Shown: positions 1 through 9,003, counted from the stretch's first letter. The stretch: 64,000 nt of DNA from Streptomyces sp. GESEQ-35 (GCF_017948485.1 NZ_JAFFSX010000006.1:124001-188000), one strand, 5' to 3'. Numbers and translations are program-made. The notes: generated by a model from the sequence alone, not told the origin.

Positions 1-287
1 GACAGTACAAGGTCACCTGGATCGTCCTGGGAGCCCCCAAGGAGAAGGTCTTCCGCGTCAATTGCCGCGACAACAACCACATCGAGGATCACCAGCGCAA
101 CGACGCGGCATGGGGTCCGGGCGACCACAACGGCCCGAGGGGCGGTGTGCACGCGGGCGGTGGCGGTCTCGTCGACACCGCGGCCGCGTTCGCGCCGGTG
201 GCCGCCGCGGCGGCCGTCGGCCTGGTCGCCGTCGGTGGCGCCGTGTACTTCCGGGTGATCCGCCGCCGGCCCCATGGTGCCGCGTAG
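1..287 (+). CDS. C-terminal end of a membrane-anchored surface protein (partial)
   Basis: The window opens inside a gene whose reading frame starts at position 3 and stops at TAG 285-287. The visible 94 residues comprise a polar stretch with Cys and Asp/Asn/His residues, a Gly-rich linker, one hydrophobic segment (about residues 56-82 of the fragment) and a short Arg-rich tail. This is the layout of a type I membrane protein with an outside domain. The sortase gene downstream overlaps its end by 14 bases, so the two are probably co-transcribed. The Arg-rich tail after the membrane segment resembles a sortase substrate tail, but no LPXTG-like motif is visible. The family cannot be named from this fragment. 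Confidence 0.6.
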   Translation, partial: QYKVTWIVLGAPKEKVFRVNCRDNNHIEDHQRNDAAWGPGDHNGPRGGVHAGGGGLVDTAAAFAPVAAAAAVGLVAVGGAVYFRVIRRRPHGAA

Positions 288-978
288 GCGCAGACGCAGG
301 CCCTGGTACCGGACCCGTGCCTACCGCCTTGCCAGGACGGCCCTGCTCACGGCCGTCCTGGTGGCGGTGGTGGTCCGGTGCGACGGACACGGCGCACCGA
401 CCGTTGCGGAGGCGGCCACCGGCCGTGACACCGTGACGGCCGCCGGGCGTGACACCGAGGCGGACGCCCGCCCGTCCCGCGCCGCTCCCTCGGCCCGCGC
501 CACGCATCCTCCCCGCCCGCTGCCCCGGTCCCGCCCGATGTCCCTCCGCATCCGGTACCTCGGCATCAACGCCCCGATCACGGCCCTCGGGCTCACCAAG
601 GAACGGGAGTTGGAGACACCACCGATCGACAAGCCGAAGCTCGTCGGCTGGTACGAGGGCGGCGCCACGCCCGGTGAGTCCGGCACCGCGATCGCGGTCG
701 GCCACCGCGACACCAAGACCGGCCGCGCCGTCTTCGCCGGGCTCGCCTCGGTCAAGCCCGGCAAACCGATCGAGGCGCGGCGCGCGGACGGCCGTACCGC
801 CGTCTACACCGTGGACCGGGTGAAGGTCTTCGACAAGGCCGGCTTCCCCGACAAGGAGGTCTACGGCCCGACTCGACGTCCGGAACTCCGCGTGATCACC
901 TGCGGTGGCCTCTTCAGCCGACGGACGGGCTACACCAGCAACGTGGTGGTCTTCGCCCACCTGACCGCGACGAAGTGA
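274..978 (+). CDS. Class F sortase
   Basis: Predicted membrane-anchored cysteine transpeptidase of 234 residues, of the sortase class common in actinobacteria. After a very basic N-terminus there is one membrane segment (about residues 22-36), then a Pro/Ala-rich stalk, then the sortase fold from about residue 90. The expected catalytic set is visible: His144 in VGHRD, Cys210 in VITCGG and Arg216/217 before TGYTSNVVVFA. The ATG at 274 overlaps the upstream membrane-protein gene, suggesting translational coupling. Class F sortases act outside the membrane; their substrates in Streptomyces are poorly known, so the target here is inferred only from the neighbour. Confidence 0.9.
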   Translation: MVPRRRRRRPWYRTRAYRLARTALLTAVLVAVVVRCDGHGAPTVAEAATGRDTVTAAGRDTEADARPSRAAPSARATHPPRPLPRSRPMSLRIRYLGINAPITALGLTKERELETPPIDKPKLVGWYEGGATPGESGTAIAVGHRDTKTGRAVFAGLASVKPGKPIEARRADGRTAVYTVDRVKVFDKAGFPDKEVYGPTRRPELRVITCGGLFSRRTGYTSNVVVFAHLTATK

Positions 979-1026
979 CCGACCTCTTCCCCGAACGCGC
1001 ACATTCCGTTAACTTCCGTGACCCAC

Positions 1027-1051
1027 AGCCCCGTTCGACCCGAACGGGGCT
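1027..1051 (+). terminator. Intrinsic terminator-like hairpin after the sortase gene
   Basis: A perfect 11-bp stem (1027-1037 with 1041-1051) around a 3-base loop lies 49 bases after the sortase stop and 52 bases before the next start. It has no long T tract, as is usual for terminators in high-GC actinobacteria. Confidence 0.7.
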
Positions 1052-1102
1052 TATCGACCGCGGAGCACCAGCGCACGAGTGAGCCCTCGGGGGCACCCTG
1101 TC

Positions 1103-2440
1103 ATGACACGCGCCATATCTCTGCACGACGTGAGCAAGGTCTACCAGCGCGGTGTGCGCGTGGTGGACCGGCTGTCGCTGGACATCGAGCCCGGCGAGTT
1201 CCTGGTCCTGCTCGGACCGTCCGGGTGTGGCAAGTCCACCGTGCTCAGAATGATCGCGGGTCTGGAGGAGATCACCGAGGGTGAGCTGCTGCTCGATGGC
1301 GAGTACGCCAATGAGCTGCCGCCGTCCGGACGGGACATGGCGATGGTCTTCCAGAACTTCGCCCTGTACCCGAGCATGACCAGCCGCGACAACATCGGCT
1401 TCCCGCTGCGCATCGAGGCGCCCGGCGCGGATCCGCGCCCGCGTGTGGACGCCACCGCCCGCATGCTGGGCATCGAGGACCTCCTCGACCGCTTCCCCGG
1501 CCAGCTCTCCGGCGGCGAACGCCAGCGTGTGGCCATGGGCCGCGCCATCGCCCGGCACCCCTCCGCCTTCCTGATGGACGAGCCGCTGTCCAACCTCGAC
1601 GCCAAGCTCCGCAACCACCTGAGGGCCGAAATCTCCGCCCTCACCCGCGAGTTGGGCGTCACCACGGTGTACGTCACCCACGACCAGGCCGAGGCCATGT
1701 CGCTGGGCGACCGGGTCGCCGTCCTGCGCGGCGGCCTCCTCCAGCAGGTCGGCACCCCGCGCTCGGTGTACGCGCTGCCCCGCAACGTCTTCGTCGCCGC
1801 CTTCATCGGCACCCCGCGCATCAACCTCCTGCGCGGCCTGGTGCGCGCCCCGCTCGACGGCGCGATGACCATCAGCCTCGGCAAGCAGTATCTGCGGCTG
1901 CCCGAACCTCTGTGCCTGGACCACCAGTTGCTCCGCGTCCAGCAGGGGCGGGAGGTCATCGTCGGTCTGCGATCAGAGGCCATCCGCATCGCCAAACCGG
2001 CGTCCGCCCGCCCCGGCGAGGCGGTGCTCACCGGTCTGGTGGAGCACGTGGAGTTCCAGGGGCACGAGGTCCTCGTCCACTTCAACACGGGTTCCCGGCC
2101 GGCCGTCGTACCCGAGCTGGAGGCCCCGCGCCCGGCTCGCCCGGTCCGTCGCCGGCGCCGCCAGGGCGGCACGGTTCTGGACCGTCTCCGGGAGCGCGCG
2201 GGCGCCCGGCGGGCCGGCCCGGTGGTGGTCCTGGAGCATCCGGCGGGCGCATCCCCCGACCCCGCGCCGCCCGACGGCCGCCTCCCCGGCGACCTCATCG
2301 TCCGGACCACCCCGGACATCGAACTCCGGCACGGAATGCAGGTCCCCCTTCTGGTCGACATCGCCCACCTGTTCGTCTTCGACCAGCACGGCGAGCGGAT
2401 CTGCCCGGCTCCGGCGCGTTTGCCGGACTTGGAGGAGTGA
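1103..2440 (+). CDS. Sugar-type ABC transporter ATP-binding protein (MalK/UgpC/MsiK class)
   Basis: Predicted ATPase subunit of a carbohydrate importer, 445 residues. The nucleotide-binding domain has Walker A GPSGCGKS (38-45), signature LSGGE (135-139), Walker B FLMDE with Asp159 and Glu160, and a switch His in VTHDQAEA. A TOBE-like regulatory domain follows from about residue 240. It is interrupted by an Arg/Pro-rich stretch (about 340-395) that MalK-type proteins usually lack. An in-frame GTG lies upstream at 1079, but the ATG at 1103 starts the conserved part. No permease or binding protein is adjacent, so it may serve several importers, as MsiK does; that role is inference. Confidence 0.88.
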   Translation: MTRAISLHDVSKVYQRGVRVVDRLSLDIEPGEFLVLLGPSGCGKSTVLRMIAGLEEITEGELLLDGEYANELPPSGRDMAMVFQNFALYPSMTSRDNIGFPLRIEAPGADPRPRVDATARMLGIEDLLDRFPGQLSGGERQRVAMGRAIARHPSAFLMDEPLSNLDAKLRNHLRAEISALTRELGVTTVYVTHDQAEAMSLGDRVAVLRGGLLQQVGTPRSVYALPRNVFVAAFIGTPRINLLRGLVRAPLDGAMTISLGKQYLRLPEPLCLDHQLLRVQQGREVIVGLRSEAIRIAKPASARPGEAVLTGLVEHVEFQGHEVLVHFNTGSRPAVVPELEAPRPARPVRRRRRQGGTVLDRLRERAGARRAGPVVVLEHPAGASPDPAPPDGRLPGDLIVRTTPDIELRHGMQVPLLVDIAHLFVFDQHGERICPAPARLPDLEE

Positions 2441-2459
2441 GGCCCGCGACCATGGGGGC

Positions 2460-2915
2460 ATGAATCTCCAACTCACCCGCACCCAGGCCGCGTTCGCCGT
2501 TGCCGGTCTGCTGCTCGCCGTCGGTACGCCGACCGCGTACGCCTCCCTCGACGACGGGACGGCCTCCGCCGCACCGCAGCGTGGCGAGCCGTACGTCGAG
2601 ACCCAGCTCTTCTTCGGTACGGCGCGCCCGGACGGCGGTCCGGCCGTCACCGACCGGCAGTTCATGGCGTTCATCGACAAGGAGGTCACGCCCGGCTTCC
2701 CGAACGGGCTGACCGTGCAGAGCGGGCGCGGGCAGTGGAAGGACGCGAGCGGCACGATCGAGAAGGAGCGGTCGTACGAGCTGATCCTGCTGTATCCGCT
2801 GGCGGAGGCGGGCGCCGGCGACCGCAAGATCGAGGAGATCCGCCGGGACTACGAGAAGGCCTTCGGCCAGGAGTCCGTGGGCAGGGTTGACGATCGGGCC
2901 CAGGTCGACTTCTGA
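2460..2915 (+). CDS. Secreted DUF3574 domain protein
   Basis: Small exported protein of 151 residues. It has an N-terminal signal sequence (hydrophobic core about 11-27, Ala-rich cleavage region to about residue 40). The rest matches the DUF3574 pattern: ETQLFFGT, a VTPGFPNGLTV segment, GQW, an ELILLYP strand and a closing QESVGRV motif. The family has no established biochemical function. The start is 20 bases after the ABC ATPase stop, so the two genes may share a transcript, although nothing links their functions. Confidence 0.8.
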   Translation: MNLQLTRTQAAFAVAGLLLAVGTPTAYASLDDGTASAAPQRGEPYVETQLFFGTARPDGGPAVTDRQFMAFIDKEVTPGFPNGLTVQSGRGQWKDASGTIEKERSYELILLYPLAEAGAGDRKIEEIRRDYEKAFGQESVGRVDDRAQVDF

Positions 2916-2951
2916 TCGGACGGGGATCCGAGGCACCCCCTGGCGAAACGA

Positions 2952-2970
2952 AAACTAACATCGCTAGTTT
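2952..2970. promoter_or_regulatory. TetR-type operator upstream of the aldehyde dehydrogenase operon
   Basis: The near-palindrome AAACTAACA-T-CGCTAGTTT (9-1-9) lies 41 bases before the aldehyde dehydrogenase start. It matches the site at 9673-9691 between a TetR gene and an acyl-CoA dehydrogenase gene. The shared half-site is AAACTAGCA. That TetR (9004-9645) is the likely ligand; this is inference from motif sharing. Confidence 0.65.
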
Positions 2971-3010
2971 AGGTGCTCGGACCACATGGCCCCGCCCGGG
3001 AGGAAGCACG

Positions 3011-4399
3011 ATGAAGGCACACGACGGCATGTACATCGACGGCGCCTGGCGCCCCGCCGCCGGCCAGGACGTGATCGAGGTCGTGAACCCGGCCGACGAG
3101 CAGGTCATCGGCCGGGTCCCGGCCGGCACCGCCGAGGACGTCGACGCCGCCGTACGGGCCGCCCGTGCCGCCCTCCCGGGCTGGGCCGCGACCCCGCCCG
3201 CCGAACGGGCCGCCCGTCTGGGCGCTCTCCGGGACGCCCTCGCGGCCCGCAAGGACGAGATCGCGGAGACGGTCACGGCCGAGCTCGGCTCGCCGCCGAA
3301 GTTCTCCGAGAACGTCCACGCCGCCGTGCCCATCGCGGTCGCGGGCTCGTACGCCGAGCTGGCGGCGACGTACTCCTTCGAGGAGAAGGTCGGCAACTCG
3401 ACCGTCTTCCACGAGCCGATCGGCGTGGTCGGCGCGATCACGCCCTGGAACTACCCGCTCCACCAGATCGTCGCCAAGGTCGCCCCGGCGCTGGCGGCCG
3501 GCTGCACGGTGGTGCTGAAGCCCGCCGAGGACACCCCGCTCGTCGCCCAGCTCTTCGCCGAGGCGAGCCACGAGGCCGGGATCCCGGCCGGTGTCCTCAA
3601 CCTCGTCACCGGCCTCGGCCCGGTCGCGGGCCAGGCCCTCGCCGAGCACCCCGGCGTCGACCTGGTCTCCTTCACCGGCTCCACCGCCGTAGGGAGGCAG
3701 ATCGGCGCGACGGCCGGCGCGGCCGTCAAGAAGGTCGCCCTGGAGCTGGGCGGCAAGTCCGCCAACGTCATCCTCCCGAGCGCCGACCTCGCCAGGGCCG
3801 TCAACGTCGGCGTCGCCAACGTGATGTCCAACTCCGGCCAGACGTGCAGCGCGTGGACCCGGATGCTGGTCCACCGGGAGCAGTACGAGGAGGCGGTGGA
3901 GCTGGCCGCGACGGCCGCCGCCAAGTACGGCGACCGCATCGGTCCCGTGGTGAGCGCCAAGCAGCGGACACGGGTGCGCGGTTACATCGAGAAGGGCGTC
4001 GCGGAGGGCGCCCGCCTCGTCGCGGGCGGCGCCGGATCCCCGCGTGAGCAGGGCTACTTCGTCGCCCCCACGGTCTTCGCCGACGTCGACCCCGACATGA
4101 CGATCGCCCAGGAGGAGATCTTCGGACCGGTCCTGTCGATCATCCGGTACGAGGACGAGGACGACGCCGTGCGGATCGCCAACGGCACGGTCTACGGCCT
4201 CGCCGGCGCCGTCTGGGCGGCCGACGAGACGGAGGCGGTGGCCTTCGCGCGCCGACTGGAGACCGGGCAGGTCGACATCAACGGCGGCCGCTTCAACCCC
4301 CTTGCGCCCTTCGGCGGTTACAAGCAGTCGGGCGTCGGCCGGGAACTCGGCACACACGGCCTGGCCGAGTACCTCCAGACCAAGTCCCTGCAGTTCTGA
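3011..4399 (+). CDS. NAD(P)-dependent aldehyde dehydrogenase
   Basis: Aldehyde dehydrogenase superfamily enzyme of 462 residues, oxidising an aldehyde to the acid with NAD(P)+. The catalytic Cys279 sits in NSGQTCSAW and the general base Glu245 in LELGGKSAN, 34 residues apart as in the family. The oxyanion/cofactor region WNYPLHQ and the C-terminal [13 protein letters not shown] motif are also present. Start ATG 3011 follows a strong GGGAGGAAG ribosome-binding site. It heads an operon with an alcohol dehydrogenase (11-bp gap) and then an MHS transporter, fitting uptake and stepwise oxidation of an alcohol via its aldehyde. The substrate is unknown. A TetR-type operator precedes it. Confidence 0.93.
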   Translation: MKAHDGMYIDGAWRPAAGQDVIEVVNPADEQVIGRVPAGTAEDVDAAVRAARAALPGWAATPPAERAARLGALRDALAARKDEIAETVTAELGSPPKFSENVHAAVPIAVAGSYAELAATYSFEEKVGNSTVFHEPIGVVGAITPWNYPLHQIVAKVAPALAAGCTVVLKPAEDTPLVAQLFAEASHEAGIPAGVLNLVTGLGPVAGQALAEHPGVDLVSFTGSTAVGRQIGATAGAAVKKVALELGGKSANVILPSADLARAVNVGVANVMSNSGQTCSAWTRMLVHREQYEEAVELAATAAAKYGDRIGPVVSAKQRTRVRGYIEKGVAEGARLVAGGAGSPREQGYFVAPTVFADVDPDMTIAQEEIFGPVLSIIRYEDEDDAVRIANGTVYGLAGAVWAADETEAVAFARRLETGQVDINGGRFNPLAPFGGYKQSGVGRELGTHGLAEYLQTKSLQF

Positions 4400-4410
4400 G
4401 GAGCCCGCAC

Positions 4411-5493
4411 ATGGTTCGCGCCGCCGTCCTGCCCGCCATCGGCTCCCCGCTGGAGATCACCGAGATCGACCTGCCCGACCCCGGCCCGGGCGGCATCCGC
4501 GTCCGCCTGGCCGCCGCCGGCGTCTGCCACTCCGACCTGTCCCTGTCCAACGGCACCATGCGGGTACCGGTCCCGGCCGTCCTCGGCCACGAAGGCGCCG
4601 GGACGGTCGTCGCCGTGGGCGCCGAGGTCACCCACCTCGCACCCGGCGATCGCGTCGTCCTCAACTGGGCACCGTCCTGCGGCGGTTGCCACGCCTGCGC
4701 ACTCGGCGAGGTCTGGCTGTGCGCCAACGCCCTGAACGGCGCCGCCGACATCCACGCCCGGCGCACCTCCGACGGCACCGACCTCCACCCCGGCCTGAAC
4801 GTGGGCGCGTTCGCCGAGGAAACGGTCGTCTCCGCGTCCTGCGCCCTCCCGCTCCCGGAGGGCATCCCCCTGACCGACGCGGCGCTCCTCGGCTGCGCCG
4901 TCCTCACCGGCTACGGTGCCGTCCACCACTCCGCGCGGGTCCGGCCGGGGGAGACGGTGGCGGTGTACGGCGTCGGGGGAGTGGGCCTCGCGGCACTCCA
5001 GGCGGCGTGCATCGCGGGCGCGTCGAAGATCATCGCGGTCGATGTCTCCCCGGAGAAGGAGGAGTTGGCGCGCGGCGCGGGCGCCACGGACTACGTCGTC
5101 GCCTCCGACACGACGGCCCGCGAGATCCGCGCCCTGACCGGCAAGCAGGGCGTCGATGTCGCCGTCGAATGCGTGGGCCGCGCGACCACCATCCGCACGG
5201 CCTGGGACTCCACCCGCCGCGGCGGCCGTACCACGGTCGTGGGCATCGGCGGCAAGGACCAGCAGGTCACCTTCAACGCCCTGGAGATCTTCCACTGGGG
5301 CCGCACCCTGTCCGGCTGCGTCTACGGCAACTCGGACCCCTCGAAGGACCTCCCGGTCCTCGCCGAGCACATCCGCGCCGGCCGGCTGGACCTGGGAGCG
5401 CTGGTGACGGAGCGGATCGCGCTGGACGGGATCCCGGCGGCGTTCGAGAACATGCTGGCGGGGAAGGGCGGACGGGCGCTGGTGGTGTTCTAG
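4411..5493 (+). CDS. Zinc-dependent alcohol dehydrogenase (MDR superfamily)
   Basis: Medium-chain zinc alcohol dehydrogenase of 360 residues. The N-terminal half carries the catalytic zinc ligands (Cys in GVCHSD, GHEGAG His-Glu) and the four-Cys structural zinc loop CGGCHACALGEVWLC. The Rossmann half has the nucleotide motif GVGGVG near residue 190, followed by an acidic residue in IIAVDVS that fits NAD preference. GAGGAG before ATG 4411 is a good ribosome-binding site. It sits directly after the aldehyde dehydrogenase, so the pair can carry alcohol to aldehyde to acid. The overall pattern resembles class III-like dehydrogenases; the substrate is not evident. Confidence 0.92.
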   Translation: MVRAAVLPAIGSPLEITEIDLPDPGPGGIRVRLAAAGVCHSDLSLSNGTMRVPVPAVLGHEGAGTVVAVGAEVTHLAPGDRVVLNWAPSCGGCHACALGEVWLCANALNGAADIHARRTSDGTDLHPGLNVGAFAEETVVSASCALPLPEGIPLTDAALLGCAVLTGYGAVHHSARVRPGETVAVYGVGGVGLAALQAACIAGASKIIAVDVSPEKEELARGAGATDYVVASDTTAREIRALTGKQGVDVAVECVGRATTIRTAWDSTRRGGRTTVVGIGGKDQQVTFNALEIFHWGRTLSGCVYGNSDPSKDLPVLAEHIRAGRLDLGALVTERIALDGIPAAFENMLAGKGGRALVVF

Positions 5494-5510
5494 GCGCCGG
5501 TCAGCAAATC

Positions 5511-5580
5511 CCAGCCCGTCCGGCGATTGAGGACGAGGCCGTTCAGGCCGATGCGGGGGTCTGGGGGCAGCGCCCCCAGC
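5511..5580 (+). repeat. Dispersed repeat R2, copy 1, ending in a terminator hairpin
   Basis: A stretch of about 70 bases that recurs in inverted orientation at 29232-29299. It contains the marker GAGGACGAGGCCGT and ends in a hairpin with 8-bp arms (5561-5568 and 5572-5579). It lies 18 bases after the alcohol dehydrogenase stop, where it can act as a terminator. Confidence 0.75.
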
Positions 5581-5700
5581 ACCACCCGCACCCCACGCAA
5601 CCTGCGCCGCGATAAACCACGCGCAAGACCGTTGACCCCATACCGTCCGGTCAGTACGTTCCCGGGAACGTCCCCCTCGCACCCACCGGAGCGTGCACGC

Positions 5701-7023
5701 ATGGACATGGCCCCATCCGCTCATCCCCTCCCCACGACCGCCCTCCCCACGGTCAACCGGCGCCGCGTCGCCACCGCCGCCGCCCTCGCCTCGGCCGTCG
5801 AGTGGTACGACTACTTCGTCTTCGGTATCGCCGCCGCCCTCGTCCTCGGCGATCTGTACTTCCCGGCCGGCAACTCCACCGCCGGAGTGCTCGCCGCCTT
5901 CGCCACCTTCGCCGTCGGCTTCCTCGCCCGCCCCATCGGCGGCATCGTCGCGGGCCAGCTCGGCGACCAGCGCGGCCGCAAGCCGATGCTGGTCCTCGCG
6001 CTCACGCTCATGGGCGTCGCCACCACCGGCATCGGCCTGCTCCCGACGTACGAGACGATCGGCGTCGCCGCCCCGATCCTCCTCGTCACCCTCCGCGTCG
6101 CGCAGGGCGTCGCCGTCGGCGCCCAGTGGGGCGGCGCGATGCTGCTGGCCACCGAGTACGCCCCCGAGGGCAAGCGCGGTGTCTACGGCAGCGTCGTCCA
6201 GCTCGGTGTCCCCATCGGCGTGGTGACCGCCAACACCGTCTTCCTGCTGGCCGGCGCCTTCACCTCGGAGTCGGCGTTCGCGGCCTGGGGCTGGCGCATC
6301 CCGTTCCTGATCGGCCTGTTCGTCCTCGCCCTCGCCTGGTACATCCACACCCGCGTCGAGGAGACCCCCGAATTCCGCGCGGCGGAGAAGACGCTGGCCG
6401 AGAAGGAGAAGTCGGAGCAGAACTCCCCGCTGCGCTCGATCCTCCGCAACCACCTCGGCACGGTCCTCCTCGCCGGTGGCTCCTTCGCCGTGAACACCGC
6501 GACCTTCTACATCCTCATCACCGGCGTCCTCGACTACACGACCCGCGAACTCGACATGAAGCGCAGCGCGGTGCTCACGGTCTCCCTCTGCGTCAGCCTC
6601 ACCCAGCTGATCCTCATCCCCGCGTCCGCCGCCCTGTCCGACCGCGTCGGCCGGATCAGGATCTACGCGTTCGGCGCGGCCGGCATCGCGCTGTGGGCCG
6701 TACCGCTGTTCCTGCTCATCGACACCGGCTCACTGCTGTGGCTGGCCGTCGGCACGTTCGTCGCCAGCTGTTTCCTGAGCATCATGTACGGCCCTCAGGC
6801 CGCCCTGTTCGCCGAGCTGTTCACGCCCGAGATGCGGTACACCGGCGCCTCCCTCGGCTACCAGATCGCGGCCGTGTGCGGCGGTGGCCTCGCGCCCTTC
6901 GTGATGGTGCTGCTCCTGGAGGCCACGGGCACGTCGATGGCGGTGTCCGCCTACATCATCGGGCTCTCCGTCGTCGCGCTGCTGTCCATCAAGGTCCTTG
7001 CGGACAGGGCGCGTTCACGCTGA
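5701..7023 (+). CDS. MFS transporter of the metabolite:H+ symporter (MHS) family
   Basis: Proton-coupled transporter of 440 residues with about twelve membrane segments. The MHS hallmarks are visible: VEWYDYFVFG in the first helix, FLARPIGG and the DxxGRKP loop (GDQRGRKPML) between helices 2 and 3, and a second conserved loop SDRVGRIR in the C-terminal half. Family members import carboxylates, betaine-like compounds or related metabolites. The chosen ATG 5701 has GGAG about 10 bases upstream; a longer in-frame start at 5527 would run through the R2 repeat and is rejected. It probably works with the upstream dehydrogenases, although the repeat hairpin may separate the transcripts. Confidence 0.88.
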   Translation: MDMAPSAHPLPTTALPTVNRRRVATAAALASAVEWYDYFVFGIAAALVLGDLYFPAGNSTAGVLAAFATFAVGFLARPIGGIVAGQLGDQRGRKPMLVLALTLMGVATTGIGLLPTYETIGVAAPILLVTLRVAQGVAVGAQWGGAMLLATEYAPEGKRGVYGSVVQLGVPIGVVTANTVFLLAGAFTSESAFAAWGWRIPFLIGLFVLALAWYIHTRVEETPEFRAAEKTLAEKEKSEQNSPLRSILRNHLGTVLLAGGSFAVNTATFYILITGVLDYTTRELDMKRSAVLTVSLCVSLTQLILIPASAALSDRVGRIRIYAFGAAGIALWAVPLFLLIDTGSLLWLAVGTFVASCFLSIMYGPQAALFAELFTPEMRYTGASLGYQIAAVCGGGLAPFVMVLLLEATGTSMAVSAYIIGLSVVALLSIKVLADRARSR

Positions 7024-7962
7024 GTCCGAGGCCCGTTCGGGCTGTGGCGCCGGCGGCACCGCCTCCGGCGCCACAGCCCGTGCCCGCGACCGCGACACCG
7101 CCACACCCGCCAGACACAGCGCCCCGCCCGCGAGCGTGAGCAGCCCCGGCACCTCGCCGAGCGCCAGCCACGACATCAGGACGACCAGGGCGGGGACGGC
7201 GTACGTGGTCGCGCCCATCCGGCTGGCTGTCGTACGGGCCAGGGCGTACGCCCAGGTCGTGAAGGCCAGCGCGGTCGGGAACACACCGAGATAGACCATG
7301 TTGAGCGTCGCCGACAACGGGGCGTCGGCCGCGTCCGCCACCAGCTGCCCGGCGAACGGCAGACAGGCCACCGCCCCGACCAGACACCCGAACGTCGTCA
7401 CCTGGAGCACGCTCGCCCGCCCGAGCGCGGGCTTCTGCGCCACCACCCCGCTCGCGTAACCGACGGCGGCCAGCAGACACAGCACCACTCCGAGCACCGA
7501 CGAGCCGCCCCCGCTCGACATCGACAGCCCCACGGTCACCGCACCCGCGAACGACACCGCCATGCCCGCCAGCAGCCGAGGCGGCATCGGGTCACCGAGC
7601 AGTCGCGCGCCGAGCAGGGCGATGAGGATCGGGCCGATGTTCACGACCAGGGCAGCGGTACCGGCATCCACCTGCTGCTCGCCCCAGTTGAGGGCGACCA
7701 TGTAGAAGCCGAACCACAGCAGCCCCGATATCGCGATCCCGGGCCACGCCGCCCGCGGCGGCCACCCCTCTCGTCGTACGAGGCAGAAGATCCCCAGCGT
7801 GAACGCTCCCGCCAGCAGCCGCCCGAGCGCCAGCGCACCCGGTGAGTACTCCTCACCCGCGCTGCGGATGGAAACGAAGGCGGAGGCCCAGAGTATGACG
7901 GTTACGGTGGCGGCACCGGCGGCGAGCAGCTCCGTACGGCGGCCAGGGGATGCGTTCATCAT
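7015..7962 (-). CDS. EamA/DMT family exporter
   Basis: Drug/metabolite transporter superfamily protein of about 315 residues with ten predicted membrane helices in two EamA repeats (ILWASAFVSIRSAG in repeat 1, GVVAQKPALGRA in repeat 2). Such proteins export amino acids or small metabolites; the substrate is unknown. The start is one of two adjacent ATGs (7962 or 7959); the second has better spacing from a GGAG. Its last three codons overlap the end of the convergent MHS transporter, and a 16-bp stem lies inside its final codons. The ArsR-type regulator upstream on the same strand may control it. Confidence 0.85.
   Translation of the reverse strand: MMNASPGRRTELLAAGAATVTVILWASAFVSIRSAGEEYSPGALALGRLLAGAFTLGIFCLVRREGWPPRAAWPGIAISGLLWFGFYMVALNWGEQQVDAGTAALVVNIGPILIALLGARLLGDPMPPRLLAGMAVSFAGAVTVGLSMSSGGGSSVLGVVLCLLAAVGYASGVVAQKPALGRASVLQVTTFGCLVGAVACLPFAGQLVADAADAPLSATLNMVYLGVFPTALAFTTWAYALARTTASRMGATTYAVPALVVLMSWLALGEVPGLLTLAGGALCLAGVAVSRSRARAVAPEAVPPAPQPERASDSA
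7038..7080. terminator. Bidirectional terminator hairpin inside the 3' end of the EamA gene
   Basis: A perfect 16-bp inverted repeat (7038-7053 and 7065-7080) with an 11-base loop. It lies 15 bases after the MHS transporter stop and within the last codons of the oppositely directed EamA gene. It can end both transcripts while encoding protein. Confidence 0.7.
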
Positions 7963-8050
7963 GCTCCATAGGCTAGGAGAGGCGGATTGGTGAGGCTCGC
8001 GTATTTCGGACGGTGAGATCGGCACGCCAGCGGATTCGCACGGGTCACTG

Positions 8051-8090
8051 CAGCGCCCCGATAGGGGCGCGGGGAACTGCGCGACCAGCC
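8051..8090 (+). repeat. Dispersed repeat R1, copy A
   Basis: Forty-base element with core GGGGCGCGGGGAACTGCGCG and a small hairpin at its left end (CGCCCCGATAGGGGCG). It lies between the ArsR-type and EamA genes. Five other copies occur at 8960, 21337, 28394, 43466 and 62752. Confidence 0.85.
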
Positions 8091-8145
8091 CCCACGAGCC
8101 CGCACCCGGCAGACGACAAAGCCCCCACCCCCATAGCCGCCCACC

Positions 8146-8856
8146 TCACCGCAACGCCCCCGCCGAGATACCGAGCAGCTCCCCCAGCGCCCGCTCCCCC
8201 GACGGAGTCACCTTCACGGCCCGCTCGGAGCCGATCCGCACACACCAGCCCGCATCCAGGGTGTGCCGGCACAGCGCCGCCCCCGCCACGCCCGCGAGAT
8301 GCGAACGGCGCTCGGTCCAGTCGAGGCACCCACGCGCCAGCGGACGCCGTCCCTTGCGGGCGAGCCCGATGCCGACGGAGTCGAACCAGCGCAACCCCGC
8401 CTCCGTGAGCGCGAATCCGGTGTCCTGGCTCAGCAGTCCGCGCTCGGTCAGCGCGTCGGTGAGCGTGATGCCGAGCCGTCCCGCCAGGTGGTCGTAGCAG
8501 GTGCGGCCGCGGGCCATCGCGGACCCGGCGGTCGACTCCCGGAGCGTGCGCGGGCGTTGGGCCGCCTCCGGTGCGACCTGCGCGGCCAGGTCCTCCACCA
8601 GCTCCGCGATCTGCGAGTCGGCCAGCCGGACGTACCGGTGCCGCCCCTGCCGCTCCTCCGCGAGCAGTCCGCCCGCGACGAGCTTGCCCAGGTGCTCGCT
8701 CAGCGTCGACGCGGCGACACCCGCGTGCCGGGCCAGTTCACCGGCTGTCCACGCCCGTCCGTCGAGCAGCGCGAGCAGACATGCGGCGCGTGTCTCGTCG
8801 GCGACGAGCCCGGCGAGCCGGGCCAGCTGCGGTGCGCGGGCGTCTTTGGCGGTCAT
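8146..8856 (-). CDS. ArsR-type winged-helix transcriptional regulator
   Basis: DNA-binding protein of 236 residues. The N-terminal 90 residues form an ArsR-like winged helix: WTAGELARHAGVAASTLSEHLGKL is the helix-turn-helix and QGRHRYVRLAD the wing. The C-terminal 140 residues are longer than in minimal ArsR metal sensors and hold two cysteines (RGTCYDH-like and GWCVRI regions). They lack an obvious metal-ligand cluster, so a small organic effector or no ligand is possible. It is on the same strand as and upstream of the EamA exporter gene, separated by repeat copy A. Control of the exporter is a reasonable inference. Confidence 0.82.
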   Translation of the reverse strand: MTAKDARAPQLARLAGLVADETRAACLLALLDGRAWTAGELARHAGVAASTLSEHLGKLVAGGLLAEERQGRHRYVRLADSQIAELVEDLAAQVAPEAAQRPRTLRESTAGSAMARGRTCYDHLAGRLGITLTDALTERGLLSQDTGFALTEAGLRWFDSVGIGLARKGRRPLARGCLDWTERRSHLAGVAGAALCRHTLDAGWCVRIGSERAVKVTPSGERALGELLGISAGALR

Positions 8857-8959
8857 GCGTTCCAGGATGGGCCACGGACACTTCGGCGTGCACCGAAGTG
8901 TGCTGGGCGCTCCGCGGGGGGTGCTGTGATGGGCCGTCGTTTGTCTGCGGGCCCGTCGT

Positions 8960-8997
8960 GGCTGGTCGCGCAGTTCCCCGCGCCCCTATCGGGGCGT
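8960..8997 (-). repeat. Dispersed repeat R1, copy B
   Basis: Same element as at 8051-8090, in inverted orientation, with the hairpin CGCCCCTATCGGGGCG at its right end. It starts 7 bases beyond the TetR stop codon at 9004 and can serve as that gene's terminator. Confidence 0.85.
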
Positions 8998-9003
8998 TGC
9001 CAC

